Source: CAJBIL01 sp044359525
GTDB lineage: Bacteria > Pseudomonadota > Gammaproteobacteria > Burkholderiales > Rhodocyclaceae
DNA length: 31,415 nucleotides
Direction of reading: 5' to 3'
Assembly: GCA_044359525.1 (NCBI GenBank)
Contig: JBIKLY010000034.1
Location: forward strand, 1-31,415
Both the position numbers and the translations under genes were made by a program. Positions 29,345 through 31,415 of the stretch are shown here, one piece after another (within the stretch, counting starts at the first letter, position 1; each line of letters opens with the position of its first letter). Under the pieces are notes generated by a model. That model searched no databases, was not told the DNA's origin, and was given only the letters and a program-made list of their open reading frames with translations.

Positions 29345-31219
29345 ATGGAATCGATCAGGTTCAATCCACGCCAGACCCTTCTCGCGGCCCTCGTGGCCAC
29401 CACGCTGTGCGCCCCGGCCTATGCCGCCGGCAGCAAGGTAAGCTGGGAAGATATTCTCAACGACGACAAGACCACCGGCGATGTGCTGACCTATGGCCTT
29501 GGCCTGAAGGCGCAGCGCCACAGCACCCTGGCCAAGCTCAGCCCGGCCAACGTGGCGGGCCTGGTGCCGGCCTGGAGCTTCTCTTTCGGTGGTGAAAAGC
29601 AGCGCGGCCAGGAGGGGCAGGCGCTGGTGCATGATGGCGTGATTTACGCGACCAGTTCCTACTCGCGCATTTTCGCCATCGACGCACGCACCGGCAAACG
29701 CCTGTGGGAATACGCTGCTCGCCTGCCGGAAGATATCCGTCCGTGCTGCGACGTGGTTAACCGCGGCCCGGCGATCTACGGCGACAAGATTTTCTTCGGC
29801 ACGCTGGACGCCGGCATCACCGCGCTCGACAAGGATACCGGCAAGGTCGTGTGGACCAAGAAATTTGCCGACCACAAGGTTGGCTACACGATGACCGGCG
29901 CACCTTTCATCGTCAAGGACGAAAAAACCGGCAAGGTTCTGCTGGTGCACGGTTCGTCGGGTGACGAGTTCGGTGTCGTCGGCTGGCTCTACGCCCGCGA
30001 CCCGGAAACCGGCGAGGAAGTCTGGGCACGGCCGATGGTTGAAGGCCACATGGGGCGCCTGAACGGCAAGGACAGCACCACCACCGGCGATGCCAAGGCG
30101 CCGAGCTGGCCGGAAGGCAAGGACGGCCAGAAGGTCGAGGCCTGGAGTCACGGCGGTGGCGCCCCCTGGCAGACGGCGACGTACGACGTCGACAAGAACA
30201 TGGTGGTCATCGGTACCGGCAATCCGGCGCCGTGGAACACCTGGAAGCGCACCAAGGAAGGCGACGACCCGCGCAACTGGGACAGTCTGTTCACCTCCGG
30301 CCAGGCCTACGTAGATGCAAATTCCGGCGAGTTGAAAGGCTTCTTCCAGCACACGCCGAACGACGCCTGGGACTTCTCAGGCAACAACTCGGTTGTTCTT
30401 TTTGAATACAAGGATCCGAAGACCGGCAAGCAGGTCAAGGCTTCGGCGCACGCCGACCGCAACGGCTTCTTTTTCGTCACCGACCGCGAAAAACTCGCCA
30501 CCGGCGCCGGCTACCCGAACAAGCCGACCTCGCTGATCGGCGCCTGGCCGTTCGTCGATGGCATTACCTGGGCGACCGGCTTCGACCTGAAAACCGGCAA
30601 GCCGATCGAGAAGGGCAATCGCCCGCCGGCGCCGAAAGACGGCGCTGCCAAAGGTGAATCGGTCTTTGTCTCACCGCCTTTCCTCGGCGGCACCAACTGG
30701 ATGCCGATGTCGTTCAGCCCGGTGACCGGTCTGTTCTACATTCCTGCCAATCACTGGGGGATGGATTACTGGACCGAGCAGCTGACCTACAAGGCCGGTT
30801 CCGCCTACCTCGGTCAGGGCTTCCGGATCAAGAAACTGTACGACGACCATGTCGGGATCCTGCGCGCGATCGACCCGAAGAGCGGCAAGATCGCCTGGGA
30901 GCACAAGGAGAAATTCCCGCTCTGGGCCGGCACGCTGACCACCGCCGGTGGCCTGCTGTTTACTGGCACCTCCGATGGCTACGTCAAGGCTTTCGATGCG
31001 AAAAACGGCAAGGAGCTGTGGAAGTTTCAGACCGGTTCCGGTGTGGTCTCGGTGCCGGTTACCTGGGAAATGGACGGTGAGCAGTATGTCGGCATTCAGT
31101 CCGGCTACGGCGGCGCTGTGCCGCTGTGGGGCGGCGACATGGCCGACCTGACCAAGCAGGTAACGCAGGGCGGCTCGATGTGGGTGTTCAAGCTGCCGAA
31201 GCAATTGGCCAGCCGCTGA
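29345..31219 (+). CDS. exaA: PQQ-dependent alcohol dehydrogenase (quinoprotein ethanol dehydrogenase)
   Basis: A 624-residue periplasmic enzyme oxidising primary alcohols to aldehydes with PQQ and a metal ion, passing electrons to cytochrome c. Signal peptide at 1-27 (ends AYA). An eight-bladed propeller follows. The adjacent-Cys ring that lies under PQQ is Cys134-Cys135 (RPCCDVVNRGPA). Metal and PQQ residues lie in GSSGDEFG and GNPAPWN. The catalytic base is Asp343 in WDFSGNN; the residue two positions on is Ser345, not the Asp of lanthanide enzymes, so calcium use is expected. The C-terminus GYGGAVPLWGGDMADLT is strongly ExaA-like. Confidence 0.96.
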   Translation: MESIRFNPRQTLLAALVATTLCAPAYAAGSKVSWEDILNDDKTTGDVLTYGLGLKAQRHSTLAKLSPANVAGLVPAWSFSFGGEKQRGQEGQALVHDGVIYATSSYSRIFAIDARTGKRLWEYAARLPEDIRPCCDVVNRGPAIYGDKIFFGTLDAGITALDKDTGKVVWTKKFADHKVGYTMTGAPFIVKDEKTGKVLLVHGSSGDEFGVVGWLYARDPETGEEVWARPMVEGHMGRLNGKDSTTTGDAKAPSWPEGKDGQKVEAWSHGGGAPWQTATYDVDKNMVVIGTGNPAPWNTWKRTKEGDDPRNWDSLFTSGQAYVDANSGELKGFFQHTPNDAWDFSGNNSVVLFEYKDPKTGKQVKASAHADRNGFFFVTDREKLATGAGYPNKPTSLIGAWPFVDGITWATGFDLKTGKPIEKGNRPPAPKDGAAKGESVFVSPPFLGGTNWMPMSFSPVTGLFYIPANHWGMDYWTEQLTYKAGSAYLGQGFRIKKLYDDHVGILRAIDPKSGKIAWEHKEKFPLWAGTLTTAGGLLFTGTSDGYVKAFDAKNGKELWKFQTGSGVVSVPVTWEMDGEQYVGIQSGYGGAVPLWGGDMADLTKQVTQGGSMWVFKLPKQLASR

Positions 31220-31224
31220 TCGAC

Positions 31225-31258
31225 GCTTGTCGGGGGGCGGCAACGCTCCCCGACAAGC
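31225..31258. terminator. 15-bp hairpin after exaA
   Basis: Arms 31225-31239 and 31244-31258 pair over 15 bases with one G-U pair, loop GCAA. No T-run follows, so it may be a partial terminator or an mRNA-protecting hairpin between exaA and the next gene. Confidence 0.6.
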
Positions 31259-31271
31259 ACCAAATCTCTTC

Positions 31272-31415
31272 ATGAAACCTGTTGCTTTCTTTGTTCTGGC
31301 AATGCCCCTGCTGTTGGTTACAGTGGCAGGGGCTGCGCCGCCGACTATCGAACCGTTGGTTATCAACGGCTGCGGTATCTGGCCGCACGCCCAGTGCCGG
31401 GGAGCCGATCTGCGC
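31272..31415 (+). CDS. Secreted pentapeptide-repeat-type protein, 5' part
   Basis: The first 48 residues only; the frame runs off the right edge. Signal peptide MKPVAFFVLAMPLLLVTVAGA, then mature sequence with CGIWPHAQCRGADLR, the start of pentapeptide-type repeats (A-x-L-R/x pattern). Proteins of this sort are found beside PQQ alcohol dehydrogenases in Pseudomonas and relatives, with unknown role. It follows exaA by 52 bases in the same direction. Confidence 0.65.
   Translation, partial: MKPVAFFVLAMPLLLVTVAGAAPPTIEPLVINGCGIWPHAQCRGADLR

Noticed and set aside
29321..30352. 343-codon minus-strand frame inside exaA
   Set aside because: Shadow of the strongly conserved exaA frame; no independent evidence.
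1..31415. CRISPR arrays, tRNA or rRNA genes, insertion sequences, prophage
   Set aside because: No regularly spaced repeats, cloverleaf, rRNA segments, transposase or integrase were seen on either strand.

Overview
The window looks like the chromosome of a GC-rich betaproteobacterium, most likely a member of the Rhodocyclales (Azoarcus/Thauera/Dechloromonas relatives). This rests on protein character, GC-rich codon use and gene content: a PQQ (pyrroloquinoline quinone) alcohol dehydrogenase with PedF-type cytochrome, AcoR-like sigma-54 activators, leucine and acyl-CoA catabolism. No 16S rRNA, tRNA, insertion sequence, integrase or CRISPR array is visible, so the taxonomic call is an inference.

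Left part (1-9.9 kb): acyl-CoA metabolism. The 3' end of a biotin-dependent acyl-CoA carboxylase alpha subunit (probably methylcrotonyl-CoA carboxylase) and an HMG-CoA lyase form the end of a leucine-degradation operon, with an AbrB/Doc toxin-antitoxin pair lodged between them by 4-base overlaps. Convergent to it is a large Pat-type protein acetyltransferase. Two small DUF1289-type Cys proteins and a metallo-beta-lactamase-fold hydrolase form a coupled set. An acyl-CoA dehydrogenase follows, preceded by a PsrA-like palindrome, then a degenerate REC-GGDEF-like protein on the minus strand.

Middle (10.1-18.1 kb): a prolyl iminopeptidase, then a tight five-gene run headed by pqqE: pqqE, a 31-residue membrane peptide, a PuuD-like membrane protein, a SerC-like aminotransferase and a PyrD-like flavoprotein. 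Two uncharacterised genes on the minus strand follow. Then come pqqA (24-residue PQQ precursor, E16/Y20 present), pqqD and a secreted DUF302 protein. pqqB and pqqC are not in the window, so PQQ synthesis is split over several loci.

Right part (18.1-31.4 kb): periplasmic alcohol oxidation. Two paralogous AcoR-like sigma-54 activators each sit divergent to a gene with a GG-N10-GC promoter: one faces cytochrome c-550 pedF plus a quinoprotein-associated binding protein, the other faces aldehyde dehydrogenase exaC. A third possible sigma-54 site precedes a small cytochrome c. A histidine kinase/LuxR-type regulator/double-Cache operon is divergent to the PQQ alcohol dehydrogenase exaA, and a secreted pentapeptide-repeat protein starts at the right edge. 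Together these genes would make PQQ, oxidise alcohols in the periplasm through ExaA to c-type cytochromes, oxidise the aldehydes with ExaC, and sense substrate through at least three regulators.

The least explained part is the pqqE-headed operon (11277-14906). Its aminotransferase and flavoprotein keep their cofactor sites but have lost the substrate residues of SerC and PyrD, which makes it the best candidate here for an undescribed pathway.
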